64,000 bases of DNA, taken from Candidatus Microthrix parvicella Bio17-1 (GTDB lineage Bacteria > Actinomycetota > Acidimicrobiia > Acidimicrobiales > Microtrichaceae). The notes under the pieces are model-generated. The model ran no database searches. It was not told where the DNA came from and saw only the letters and a list, made by a program, of their open reading frames with translations. The stretch spans positions 496,001-560,000 of the forward strand of contig NZ_AMPG01000001.1 in the NCBI RefSeq assembly GCF_000299415.1, read 5' to 3'. Below are positions 18,124 to 25,908 of this stretch, piece after piece (the stretch's first letter is position 1; every line of letters begins with the position of its first letter). Position numbers and translations under genes: made by a program.

Positions 18124-19561
18124 CGCCCAACGCCGACGCTGCGCCGAGTACGCCGCCCAGAGGAACCTCGGCCCGGTCAAGTTCCTGTCTGACGAGGGCC
18201 AATCCGGCAAAGACCTCGAACGTCCTGCCATGCAGGAACTCGTCGGTCTTATCGAGGCCGGCCAAGTCACGAATCTCATCGTGTGGCGCATGGACCGGCT
18301 TTCCCGAGACAGCGGCGACACCAGCCGACTGCTACGGCTGTTCGAACAGCACTGCGTCAACGTGCACTCGCTCAACGAGGGCGACCTAGAAACAGGATCG
18401 GCCTCGGGACGCTTCACCGCCGGGCTTCACGGGCTCCTTGCCCAACTCGAGCGGGAGAAGATCACCGAAAACATCCACCTCGGGAACGAACAAGCTGTTC
18501 GTACCGGCTTCTGGATCAACCGGGCCCCGACTGGTTACGACACTGTGGACCGGGTCCTGGTCCCCAACGACGACGCCCACCTGATCCGACGAGCCTTCAA
18601 GCTTCGAGCAGGCGGCCAGTCCTACCCCCAGATCGAACAGGGCACCGGGCTCAAGTACTCGACCGTCCGCCACGCCTTGGAGAACAAGGTTTACCTCGGG
18701 TTCACCCGCCTGCGAGATGAGCGGTTCCCGGGCAAGCACGAGCCGCTTGTGAGCCAGGCCGAGTTCGATGCAGCCCAGCGGGCACACACCCCTGGCCGTC
18801 GTCGAGGCAAAGACCTCCTCAGCGGCAGAGTTCGCTGCGGAGAATGCGGACGGATCACCGGCATCGACACCAACGGCCGGGGCAAACCGATCTACCGGTG
18901 TCGCACCCGAGGCAATGGCTGCGCCATCCCTGGCCGGTCTGCAGCTGGACTTCGCCGAGCGGCCCGACTCAGCGTCGAGCTGCTCCGGACCGACGACCAG
19001 CTAGTCGAAGCGATCCGGACGCATTTTGCGGAGAAGACGGAGCGAGCCGGAGCGGGGACGGCGGAGCCGTCCCGGGCCGGCACGCTCGGCTCCCTCCGCT
19101 CGAAGCGGCAGAAGCTCTTCGAACTGCTGCTCGCCGGCAAGATCACCGACGACTTCTTTGCCGAACAAGAACGCCAGCTCACCGCCAAGATCGAAGCCAC
19201 CGAAGCCCATCGCACCGAAGCGATCGAGACCCACCGCCACCACAACGCTCTGGCCGAAGCATTCGAACAAGCCGCCGCCATGCTCCGAGATCCAGCGTTC
19301 GAACTCGCCGAGATATGGGACAACGCTTCCGCAGCCGAACGACGAGTGATCGTCGAAGAACTCATCGAGTCAGTCACCATCTACGCCGACCGACTCGAAG
19401 TGAACGTCACCGGAGCACCGCCGCTACTCGTCACCCTTGCCGAAGTCGGACTTCGGGAGCCTGGTACGGCACCTGTTGTGTCGGAGGACCTAACGGACTT
19501 TCGTTCGAGTGGCGCCTGGGGTCTGTCAGGTAGGACCCGACTGATCGACTGGGTCGCCTGA
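18065..19561 (+). CDS. Large serine recombinase
   Basis: A 498-residue site-specific recombinase. The resolvase domain has catalytic S10 in VAYVRVSTDDQ and the arginines of WRMDRLSRDSGD. A recombinase domain follows, then a zinc ribbon (VRCGECGRITG and YRCRTRGNGC) and a coiled-coil region (about 340-420). It should insert or excise DNA between att sites without host factors. The last about 30 codons read through the 20-bp repeat L2 and on into cargo 2's tail, so the protein's end was probably created by integration. The start ATG follows GAGGAGA. Confidence 0.9.
   Translation: MLTVAYVRVSTDDQVEHSPDAQRRRCAEYAAQRNLGPVKFLSDEGQSGKDLERPAMQELVGLIEAGQVTNLIVWRMDRLSRDSGDTSRLLRLFEQHCVNVHSLNEGDLETGSASGRFTAGLHGLLAQLEREKITENIHLGNEQAVRTGFWINRAPTGYDTVDRVLVPNDDAHLIRRAFKLRAGGQSYPQIEQGTGLKYSTVRHALENKVYLGFTRLRDERFPGKHEPLVSQAEFDAAQRAHTPGRRRGKDLLSGRVRCGECGRITGIDTNGRGKPIYRCRTRGNGCAIPGRSAAGLRRAARLSVELLRTDDQLVEAIRTHFAEKTERAGAGTAEPSRAGTLGSLRSKRQKLFELLLAGKITDDFFAEQERQLTAKIEATEAHRTEAIETHRHHNALAEAFEQAAAMLRDPAFELAEIWDNASAAERRVIVEELIESVTIYADRLEVNVTGAPPLLVTLAEVGLREPGTAPVVSEDLTDFRSSGAWGLSGRTRLIDWVA
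19479..19498 (+). repeat. 20-bp flank repeat, right copy (L2)
   Basis: TGTCGGAGGACCTAACGGAC, one mismatch from 14838-14857. It is inside the 3' end of the serine-recombinase gene and 27 bp beyond the stop of cargo 2. Confidence 0.7.
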
Positions 19562-20410
19562 CGTAGATGGCTCTAAGGCGGCTGGCTCGGAAGATGGTTC
19601 GGGACCCGGCATAAGGGCCTTCGGGGTCAGGTCAATTTCGATCGTCGTCGCACAGGAAACCGCAGTGATCTCCACTTGATGGTGCGTCGGGCCCAGCAAA
19701 CCTGCAAACGGGGCGAATCCAACTAGAGCGCAAATGGCCGCAGCTGTTTGGAGACCAGAGTTTGCGCGTATCAACCATTGGCGCATTTCCTCGCCATTCT
19801 CTCCTGAACGCTTTGTGCGGTCTTGGAGGACAGAAAGTCGCTCTAATAGCCGCAAGCACGGCCCCGTGAGGTCGCTCGTCGTCCGCGAGCCGCTCTGAGC
19901 GGCTCGCAATATTTCCTGGACGGCGGATCGCATCTGACCGACTATTAGGTCGTCGGGTTCGACCAATGGGACCTCGTCGAGCAATTCCAACAGTTGCGCG
20001 AACGCAGAAACCAGTTCGTCGCTGTCCGCAATTCGGAATAGGTCGTTCGGCGATGTTTCATCCAATTGCGCTTGTAACGTCAGAATGTGTTCGTACGGGG
20101 ACACGTCATATGCGAATGTTTCCCATTTGGCATTTAAGCTCCCTATCAAGAGCTCGCCTAGCGGCCGTAGAGTTATTCCATCGTCATATCTTTGAGTTAA
20201 AAGTACACATTGGCTAATCTCGTGAGTCCAGTTAGCACCAAAGTACTTCGCCCATATGGATTTAGCAGAGCTAGCTGTCTCACTGCGTCCGACTTGTTCG
20301 GCACCCCTGAGGTGCCGAAGAAGCAGTCTGGCTGGGCTACCTTCAAGGACTGTCACTGGGCTCCTTCCGGGCAGGTGCGTTCCCTGTAACACAGCACCCG
20401 CAAACTGCAT
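19526..20410 (-). CDS. Cargo 2: unknown protein with one C-terminal helix
   Basis: 294 residues from the ATG at 20410 inside the repeated leader. It is mostly helical and acidic, with one hydrophobic segment at about 235-255 (ICALVGFAPFAGLLG) and a short Pro/Ser-rich tail. I do not recognise it. The frame is open far upstream but that part overlaps a real gene on the same strand, so the MQFAG start is preferred. Its 3' end overlaps the recombinase end by 36 bp on the opposite strand. The lower GC than its neighbours suggests transfer. Confidence 0.55.
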   Translation of the reverse strand: MQFAGAVLQGTHLPGRSPVTVLEGSPARLLLRHLRGAEQVGRSETASSAKSIWAKYFGANWTHEISQCVLLTQRYDDGITLRPLGELLIGSLNAKWETFAYDVSPYEHILTLQAQLDETSPNDLFRIADSDELVSAFAQLLELLDEVPLVEPDDLIVGQMRSAVQEILRAAQSGSRTTSDLTGPCLRLLERLSVLQDRTKRSGENGEEMRQWLIRANSGLQTAAAICALVGFAPFAGLLGPTHHQVEITAVSCATTIEIDLTPKALMPGPEPSSEPAALEPSTSGDPVDQSGPT

Positions 20411-20419
20411 CGAGACTAG
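20374..20419 (-). repeat. Conserved cargo-start sequence, copy R2
   Basis: Partner of 16364-16410. It covers the cargo 2 start, 17 bases after the stop of the 124-residue gene. The shared core CCTGTAACACAGCACCC then CAAACTGCAT is identical in both copies apart from one base between the two blocks. Confidence 0.8.
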
Positions 20420-20426
20420 ACGATGT

Positions 20427-20801
20427 TCAAGACTCCGAAGCGTGGAGACCCACGTTGAGCAGCTCAGTGTCCTCGGGCGCTTCATCGGATCGGCGCCAAG
20501 CGTCGTACTTTGCCAGGACGTCGACGGTCCGCCGAACCTTCCGCATGGCTTCGTCGGTGGAGTAGATCGCAGCGGGGCTTTCGAGCATAGGGAAGCACTT
20601 CCTGAACGCTGACTGCTCCCGGAACGCAGACCGTCGAGGCGTGTTCCACCACTCGGCGACCTCATCGACGGAGGGGTCCCGATCGAGGGCAACTTGGACG
20701 TGAACCCAGGAGTGAGCCCAACTGAGCGCCTTGACGGCGTTCCGAAACCCTCCGTTAGAGACTGCGACGTCGAGCCAGGTCGCCTTGCGTTTGAGGGCCA
20801 T
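20427..20801 (-). CDS. Unknown 124-residue protein of the element
   Basis: Starts MALKRKATWLDVAV after a strong GGGAGGA. It is basic at the amino end and helical, with a Trp-rich segment (WAHSW) and SAFREQSAFRKCFP that could be a DNA-recognition helix. It is divergent from the Rep-like pseudogene, with two palindromes between them, so it is probably a regulator of the outer unit and its cargo gene. A weak resemblance to the HTH gene at 16.5-16.9 kb is noted, not established. Confidence 0.6.
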   Translation of the reverse strand: MALKRKATWLDVAVSNGGFRNAVKALSWAHSWVHVQVALDRDPSVDEVAEWWNTPRRSAFREQSAFRKCFPMLESPAAIYSTDEAMRKVRRTVDVLAKYDAWRRSDEAPEDTELLNVGLHASES

Positions 20802-20870
20802 CGTTGTCCTCCCTGCCTGCTCCGAGACCCACAGTGGACCTCGACGTCTCAAGAAACTTACACGAATGCA

Positions 20871-20914
20871 GTGCCAACGTCTGGCACTAGCGCTATGGTG
20901 CCAGCTTATGGCAC
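20871..20914. promoter_or_regulatory. Two palindromes GTGCCA-N5-TGGCAC
   Basis: Perfect 6-5-6 inverted repeats at 20871-20887 and 20898-20914, 27 bp apart start to start. The second overlaps the ATG at 20908 of the Rep-like pseudogene. They lie between divergent genes, fitting a two-site operator or Rep-binding iterons. Confidence 0.65.
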
Positions 20915-21983
20915 TACCCGACCAAGGCCGAGGGACTCCCCCTCTTCAAGAACTTGCTGCTGGCATCGACGCCCTTTATCTGTCTGGGCTGGGCTCGTTG
21001 CCCTCGCCCTTGGTCGAGAGCCTTGAGTCCGCTCGGACGGAAGCAGGCGAAGCCGGCGAACCTGCCGACGTTGAGGTAGGTGGCAGCCAGTGGAGGTTGG
21101 CCGGCCATGGGTGGGGGAAATATCGATTCTGTTTGGACAACTCCCGAGGGCGGGTGGGCTTGACGGACAGCGATCACCTGCCGACTGTCAGGATTCAGCC
21201 TCGGGCAGAGTTGCTGCATGCAATCGGCCCAGCCGACACGGTCCTGATGATGACTGAACCGTTCGAAGCGGCACTAGGCCCGCTGACGTGGTCGGTGTCT
21301 CGGGTGGACGTGCACTCTGATTGGCAGGGCTTGACCTGCATCGCTCGATGTCTGAGCGATTCGTTGGTCGTGCCGATGCTCGGGCGATCTTCGAGGACGC
21401 TGACCTGTGCACTGGCTTCACCTTTGGTGCCGGAAACGGCGGCGGCCTCTCCGCCCGCCTTTACGACAAGGTCGCCGAGATCAATCGAACGGGAAATGAC
21501 TACTGGTTCGACGTGTGGGGCGAGCGCTACGACCCCACCCGAGGCGTGCACCGGTTGGAGTTTTAGTGGGGGCGTGACGCCCTTCGGTCAATGCAGCTCG
21601 ACACTCCGGTTGACGTGTTGGCGGCGACGGGAGACCTGTGGAAGTACGGGACTTCAGAGTGGCTGACCCTGCGCAATCCGACGAGCGACGAGACCAAGTC
21701 TCGGTGGCCGATCGCTCCTGAGTGGGCTGACATTCAACGCAGCAGCCTGAACCACGACCTGCTTGGCGTCGCCCGCTTGAAGGAGGGCAGCCGGAAGGGC
21801 GCACTTCGACTTCTGATGCCGTTGCTCAACGGTTGCGCCTCGAGCGCTGCGGTGCATCTCGGTACGGAGGGCATCAGCGACACCCTGCAGGCGTTGGGAC
21901 CTGAGCTCCAGCGATACGCAAGATCGTCGGGTGAGGACTTCTCGGCACGGGTGGACAGGAAGCGGCGGGAGTGGTCGCTGTGA
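20908..21983 (+). pseudogene. Rep-like replication initiator, decayed copy
   Basis: Clearly homologous to the gene at 16877-17971 along its length (GIDALYLSGLG, SRVDVHSDWQG, SARLYDK, DYWFDVWG). A frameshift just after SDWQG (about 21330) moves the frame, and an in-frame TAG at 21564-21566 replaces what is Phe/Gln-rich EFxF in the intact copy, probably a CAG-to-TAG change. The frame then continues to 21983. The outer unit therefore lacks a full Rep and may rely on the intact copy for replication. Confidence 0.85.
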
Positions 21984-22192
21984 GTGCGGTGGACGACCCC
22001 GACGAAGGTGCCATCGACTTCTGGACGTGCGCCACTCTGAGCCTGACCGAGGCTGCCAAGGTTCTCGGCGTGCATCGCACCGCATGGGAGCTGTACAAGC
22101 GGGACGAGTTCCCGGTTCCTGTTCTGCAGATCGGGAACCGGCTCCGAGTGACGAAGCACCACCTCAGCCGGTTTCTGTTGGCTGACCGCTGA
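21980..22192 (+). CDS. Excisionase-like HTH protein
   Basis: A 70-residue protein beginning at a GTG that overlaps the preceding stop (GTGA). LSLTEAAKVLGVHRTAWELY followed by FPVPVLQIGNRLRV is the MerR/excisionase-type winged helix found in Xis proteins and helix-turn-helix domain proteins of integrative elements. It is convergent with the integrase and overlaps its 3' end by 29 bp. It would bias the integrase toward excision; this role is inferred from family and position. Confidence 0.8.
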   Translation: MSAVDDPDEGAIDFWTCATLSLTEAAKVLGVHRTAWELYKRDEFPVPVLQIGNRLRVTKHHLSRFLLADR

Positions 22193-23372
22193 TCGTCGGA
22201 CCGGACTGCCCTCCCGTTGCGGCACTGCGGGGACGGCTGGCGTCAGGATTGGCGACCAGGTCACCCATCACGTCGGCGGCTGACTGGTCGCTCGCCTCCA
22301 GGAAGTGGGCGTAGATGGTGAACGTCGTGGCTGCATTGGCGTGGCCGAGCCGACCCGAGACGGTTCGGACCGGGACGCCTGCGCCCAGGAGGCGTGTGGC
22401 GGCAAAATGCCGGAGGTCGTGAAGCCGGACATTCTCGAAGCCGAGGGCGTCTCTTGCCGATTGAAACCACTTGGTCGTGGTAGTCGGGGTCCAGGGAATG
22501 CTGCAGTCCGGCTCGGCTGAGAACACGTAGCCAGCTTCGGGGAGGACGACCTCGGCGGCGTCGGCTCGCTCTTCAGCCACCCTGCGTTGGTCAGCCAGAA
22601 CGCTCAGCGTTCCGGCATCGAGGGCGATGCGTCGGGCGGCGTGGTTCTTGGTGTCCTTCTCGACCAGGCCGCCCCTCACCGCCACGATTGCCCGTCCGAT
22701 CGTCAGGGTGCTGGCGTTCACGTCGATGTTCTGCCAGCGCAGGGCGCACAACTCGCCTCGCCGGGCGCCGGTGGTTGCTGCGAGGTGGAGGTACCGGCCG
22801 AACTCCGGGCGGTGCTCCTTGGCGTAGTCGAGCAACTGGCCAACCTGCTCGACGTCGGGGGGCGACAGCTCAGGACGTCGTACCCTGGGCGGGCTGGCCT
22901 CGGCGGCTGGGTTGGTGGCGATCCAACCCCATCGAACGGCCTGGCGCAGCGCCCGCCGAATGATTGCGTGGATTTGGCGCACCGATGCCGGGGACAGTCC
23001 TCGCTCCTTCACGAGCCCGACGTAGAGCCGGTCGAGGTCAGCCGTTCGCACCCTGCTGATCTTCACCGAACCGAGCCCGGGCAAAATGTGCAGCCTCAAC
23101 AGGTCCTCATATCGGCGCAACGTCGTCGGGCTCAGATCCGGGCCCGATTGCGCCAGCCAGCGATCCGAGAGTTCTCGGAACGTTGCGTCGGTGCCGTGGT
23201 CTCGGCCCTGGTCAGAGTCGGCCACGAGGGCGTTAAGGACCTTCTCGGCATCACGCCTCGATCCCCTAACAGTGCGGCTGATCTGTCGCCGCTTGCCGCT
23301 CACTGGGTCCCGGCCCGACTCGGCTCGGACTTCCCACACACCTGACGAACGCTCTCGGAGGCCACCTCTCAT
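22164..23372 (-). CDS. Tyrosine-family integrase
   Basis: A 402-residue phage-type integrase with an AP2-like/SAM-like N-terminal DNA-binding part (about 1-150) and a complete catalytic set: R204 (TGARRGEL), K242, H318 and R321 (LHDLRH), H344 (GRLGH) and Y354 (TIYAHF). It lies beside the tRNA-Arg att site, as expected for the integrase of the outer element. Its length is usual. A possible arm-site pair lies just upstream of its start. Confidence 0.95.
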   Translation of the reverse strand: MRGGLRERSSGVWEVRAESGRDPVSGKRRQISRTVRGSRRDAEKVLNALVADSDQGRDHGTDATFRELSDRWLAQSGPDLSPTTLRRYEDLLRLHILPGLGSVKISRVRTADLDRLYVGLVKERGLSPASVRQIHAIIRRALRQAVRWGWIATNPAAEASPPRVRRPELSPPDVEQVGQLLDYAKEHRPEFGRYLHLAATTGARRGELCALRWQNIDVNASTLTIGRAIVAVRGGLVEKDTKNHAARRIALDAGTLSVLADQRRVAEERADAAEVVLPEAGYVFSAEPDCSIPWTPTTTTKWFQSARDALGFENVRLHDLRHFAATRLLGAGVPVRTVSGRLGHANAATTFTIYAHFLEASDQSAADVMGDLVANPDASRPRSAATGGQSGPTISGQPTETG

Positions 23373-23402
23373 ACCTCTGACCGTAGCGGCGAGGTATGAC
23401 AG

Positions 23403-23421
23403 CGTGGGATAACCGTGGGAT
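23403..23421. promoter_or_regulatory. Putative integrase arm sites, right end
   Basis: CGTGGGATA at 23403-23411 and CGTGGGAT at 23414-23421, in the same orientation as the pair at 11678-11698. They lie between the integrase start and attR, so they could also control integrase transcription. Confidence 0.55.
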
Positions 23422-23478
23422 GGGCTCCTGCACAGCTCAGCTGTTGGCGCTAGGAACCCTTTGCTTGCAAGGGTTTTA

Positions 23479-23525
23479 GAAGTGCCCCCGGCAGGACTCG
23501 AACCTGCAACCGTCGGATTAGAAGT
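23479..23525. repeat. attR: 47-bp direct repeat within tRNA-Arg
   Basis: Identical to 11528-11574. It covers the 3' 43 bases of the tRNA plus four bases beyond its end. Confidence 0.93.
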
Positions 23526-23556
23526 CCGATGCTCTATCCAATTGAGCTACAGGGGC
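23483..23556 (-). tRNA. tRNA-Arg (anticodon TCT), integration target
   Basis: The acceptor GCCCCTG pairs with CGGGGGC, the anticodon arm is TCGGA-CTTCTAA-TCCGA, and the T-arm is GCAGG-TTCGAGT-CCTGC. The discriminator is A and CCA is not encoded. It remains intact after integration because the element carries the 3' part. Confidence 0.96.
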
Positions 23557-23764
23557 CCGCTTCGATGCAGCGACACGACCATCGTTCTCGTGGCGCTGGG
23601 TCTCAGGTGAGTCTATGGGAACGGGCTGCCCCGGCATTTTCCACGCGTCGACATCGCATCGCTGTGTGGTCGCCCTTCAGACGGAGTGGACGGAAGTCAC
23701 CCATTTCAACCCGCTCCGGTATCGTTCCCGCTGATCTCAGCGTTGTCCGCGACCAGGAGGCCCC

Positions 23765-25420
23765 ATGGCCGCAAGCCCAACCCTTCAGCCACACCGACGA
23801 CGAAGGGCGGGCCTGCTGGCGCTGGTCGGCATCGCACTGCTGGCGCTCGCCCCGGTGCACCCTGCCGGCGCCCAAACGACTCACTCATGGGATGCCTTCG
23901 AGCAGGTGACCGGGGCGAACGGCCGGGAGTACATCGCCGACTCTCAAGGCCGGGCCCTCCAACTCCGAGGCGTCAACATCAAGACCGGCGACCCAGCCGA
24001 TGGAGCGCGCGACGAGGTGCTCGACGCCATCGCCGCCCGAGGATTCAACCTTCTGCGGCTATCGGTGTTCTGGGAGCAGGTCGAGCCCGAACAGGGCGAG
24101 TACGACCAGGCGTACCTCGACGACATCGATGCCGTGATCACCTCAGCTGAGCAGCGGGGCATCTGGGTGGTCGTGAGCTTCCATCAAGACACCTTTGGCT
24201 CCGCATTTGGTGGGCACGGCATCCCGCCGTGGGCCACCAAGGACGACGGCCTGCCGTTTGAGGACACCGGCAGCTTCCTCACCAACTACCTTCAACCCGG
24301 AGTTCAGGCTGCATGGGAGAACCTGTACGAGGACCCGGACATCCGCGCCGCCCAGGCCGCCACCTGGACCCACGTGGCAGCCGAGTACAGCGACCATCCC
24401 AACGTGATCGGTTACGACCTGCTCAATGAGCCCTTTGGCAAGATACGCGAAGGCGAAGACCTCTTCACTGCCGCCAAACGGGTCGAGTCGGTCCAACTGA
24501 CGGCGATGTACCAGCGTCTCACCGATGCCATCCGCACCGCCGACGAACAAGGCTGGATGTTTATCGAGGCCCCGAACCTTGCATCACTCGGCATCGCCAC
24601 CTCCCTCGGCCGTGTCAACGATGAGCGCGTCGTCTTCTTCCCGCACATGTACAACACCGATATCGAGCTCGAGATCTACAACGGCTCTGGTGACCCGAGT
24701 GGCTACAACCCGGCGTTCTTCGAGAACTGGGCGAACGCGATCACCACCTACACCGATAGTTACAAGGTGCCGATGATGGTGGGCGAATGGGGTGTCCCCA
24801 CGCCATATCCCGGCATCGACCGCTACATCGCCCAGGTGCTGGAAACCATGGAGGCGACCACGTCAGGTTGGGCCCAGTTCAACGGATGCTTCGGTGAGGG
24901 CTACTGCACCTTCGGCCCCGACGGCGAGGACCGCGTACAAATCGACCAGATCGTCCAGCCCTATGCCCAGGCGATCGCGGGGCTACCCGACAACCATCAC
25001 TACGACCCGGCGACGCGCACCCTGCGGATCACCTACGCCGATGGTGACGCCACCGGTGCCACTGAGATCGCCGTACCGGCGACGAAGCTCTACCCCAAGG
25101 GTTGGCGCCTCGATGTCGATGGAACCAAGGTCGAGCCCAGCACCGAGCAGCCTGCGCCTGGCGTCGACCTCATTTCGGTGGAAGTACCAAACAACGGAAC
25201 AACACACACGCTGTGCCTCACGCCAACCGAGGCTCCGCAGAGCTGCGCGACGGCACCCGTCGATGCAGGATCTCCCCCGCCCGTCGGTCCCTCCTCACCC
25301 AACGACCCCCCATCGTCGGGGAACAATGCTTCACCATCGGAGAACAACGCTCCATCCAGCGAGAACCAACCGACATCCGGTGCGATTGCCAGGCCCCTTT
25401 CGCCCCGGTTCACCGGCTGA
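23765..25420 (+). CDS. Secreted GH5 glycosidase, endoglycoceramidase-like
   Basis: A 551-residue exported protein. The signal peptide is at about 1-36 (RRRR followed by a hydrophobic core, cleavage after AGA). The (beta/alpha)8 GH5 domain has the acid/base E222 in YDLLNEPFG and the nucleophile E341 in MMVGEWGVPTP. A beta-sandwich C-terminal domain (about 415-485) is followed by a Ser/Pro/Asn-rich tail. The overall pattern fits endoglycoceramidase-like enzymes that release the glycan from glycolipids, but other GH5 substrates are possible. It stands alone between tRNA-Arg and tRNA-His. Confidence 0.88.
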   Translation: MAASPTLQPHRRRRAGLLALVGIALLALAPVHPAGAQTTHSWDAFEQVTGANGREYIADSQGRALQLRGVNIKTGDPADGARDEVLDAIAARGFNLLRLSVFWEQVEPEQGEYDQAYLDDIDAVITSAEQRGIWVVVSFHQDTFGSAFGGHGIPPWATKDDGLPFEDTGSFLTNYLQPGVQAAWENLYEDPDIRAAQAATWTHVAAEYSDHPNVIGYDLLNEPFGKIREGEDLFTAAKRVESVQLTAMYQRLTDAIRTADEQGWMFIEAPNLASLGIATSLGRVNDERVVFFPHMYNTDIELEIYNGSGDPSGYNPAFFENWANAITTYTDSYKVPMMVGEWGVPTPYPGIDRYIAQVLETMEATTSGWAQFNGCFGEGYCTFGPDGEDRVQIDQIVQPYAQAIAGLPDNHHYDPATRTLRITYADGDATGATEIAVPATKLYPKGWRLDVDGTKVEPSTEQPAPGVDLISVEVPNNGTTHTLCLTPTEAPQSCATAPVDAGSPPPVGPSSPNDPPSSGNNASPSENNAPSSENQPTSGAIARPLSPRFTG

Positions 25421-25500
25421 GTCGACACGGCCGGAAGCACGGCCGGTGGGTAATCGACTTCCACCGGCGCGGCGCCACGGCCTAACATCGGGCGCACTTG

Positions 25501-25577
25501 GTGGGCGTAGCTCAGTTGGTTAGAGCGCCAGGTTGTGATCCTGGAGGCCGGGGGTTCGAGACCCCTCGCTCACCCCA
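25501..25577 (+). tRNA. tRNA-His (anticodon GTG)
   Basis: The acceptor GTGGGCG pairs with CGCTCAC and the anticodon arm is CCAGG-TTGTGAT-CCTGG. CCA is encoded. The base before the 5' end is G and faces discriminator C, as required for the extra G of tRNA-His. Confidence 0.96.
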
Positions 25578-25580
25578 CCG

Positions 25581-25613
25581 ACGACCGTCCGGCCCATTGG
25601 GTCGGGCGGTCGT
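25581..25613 (+). terminator. Hairpin after tRNA-His
   Basis: ACGACCGTCCG pairs with CGGGCGGTCGT (one T-G) around an 11-base loop. It lies four bases after the tRNA. Confidence 0.6.
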
Positions 25614-25703
25614 CTCGCGCCTGGGCGAATCAGGGCCGCTTTCTACGGTCCACCTCGAATCGTTGGTGGCGCGCGCACGCCGGCCTGTACACTTGGGCTC
25701 CTT

Positions 25704-25777
25704 GCGCCTCTAGCTCAATTGGTTAGAGCGTCGGACTCTTAATCCGTAGGTTCCGGGTTCGAGTCCCGGGGGGCGTA
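25704..25777 (+). tRNA. tRNA-Lys (anticodon CTT)
   Basis: The acceptor GCGCCTC pairs with GGGGCGT, with G-T pairs at the first and sixth positions. The anticodon arm is TCGGA-CTCTTAA-TCCGT and the T-arm is CCGGG-TTCGAGT-CCCGG. The discriminator is A. Confidence 0.93.
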
Positions 25778-25784
25778 CACCACT

Positions 25785-25832
25785 GAGACCCCAGGTCACC
25801 CGGCTTCCGGGAGGCCTGGGGTCTCGTTTGTT
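25785..25832 (+). terminator. Strong terminator after tRNA-Lys
   Basis: GAGACCCCAGG pairs perfectly with CCTGGGGTCTC (25815-25825) and is followed by GTTTGTT, a good intrinsic terminator. Confidence 0.75.
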
Positions 25833-25908
25833 CTCGAAGGATGCGGGTACTTTGCATCCGCTGATTGCCTGTCGAACCCATCCACACACCGCCACCGAGG
25901 GGCCCACC

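Larger units (their letters stand above)
14838..19498. mobile_element. Putative nested serine-recombinase element, about 4.7 kb
   Basis: Lies between direct repeats L1 and L2. The segment contains the channel-like cargo gene, an HTH gene, an intact Rep gene and a large serine recombinase whose 3' end contains the right repeat. Serine-recombinase genes commonly end at their own att site. Excision would join the DNA around 14838 to the DNA after 19498 and leave a simpler tRNA-Arg element. This nesting is inferred from the repeat positions and from duplicated Rep and cargo-leader sequences. Confidence 0.55.
11528..23525. mobile_element. Integrated element in tRNA-Arg(TCT), about 12 kb
   Basis: Bounded by a perfect 47-bp direct repeat (11528-11574 and 23479-23525) that contains the 3' part of tRNA-Arg. 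The right copy is inside the intact tRNA and the left copy is the displaced old 3' end. The contents are a tyrosine integrase beside the tRNA, an excisionase-like HTH gene, two Rep-like genes (one broken), a large serine recombinase, a broken IS110 copy, two unrelated cargo genes and small regulators. No conjugation, relaxase or capsid genes are seen. The Rep genes suggest it replicates after excision, so it resembles a small integrative plasmid or satellite-type island. Confidence 0.9.

Noticed and set aside
20411-20692. Longer cargo 2 protein starting at 20692
   Set aside because: The added part lies over the well-supported 124-residue gene on the same strand and is low-complexity Ser/Arg/Pro.
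23455-23478. AACCCTTTGC/GCAAGGGTT hairpin as tRNA-Arg terminator
   Set aside because: Read in the tRNA direction it is followed by pyrimidine-poor sequence without a T-run, and it belongs to the mobile element, so it is not the original terminator.
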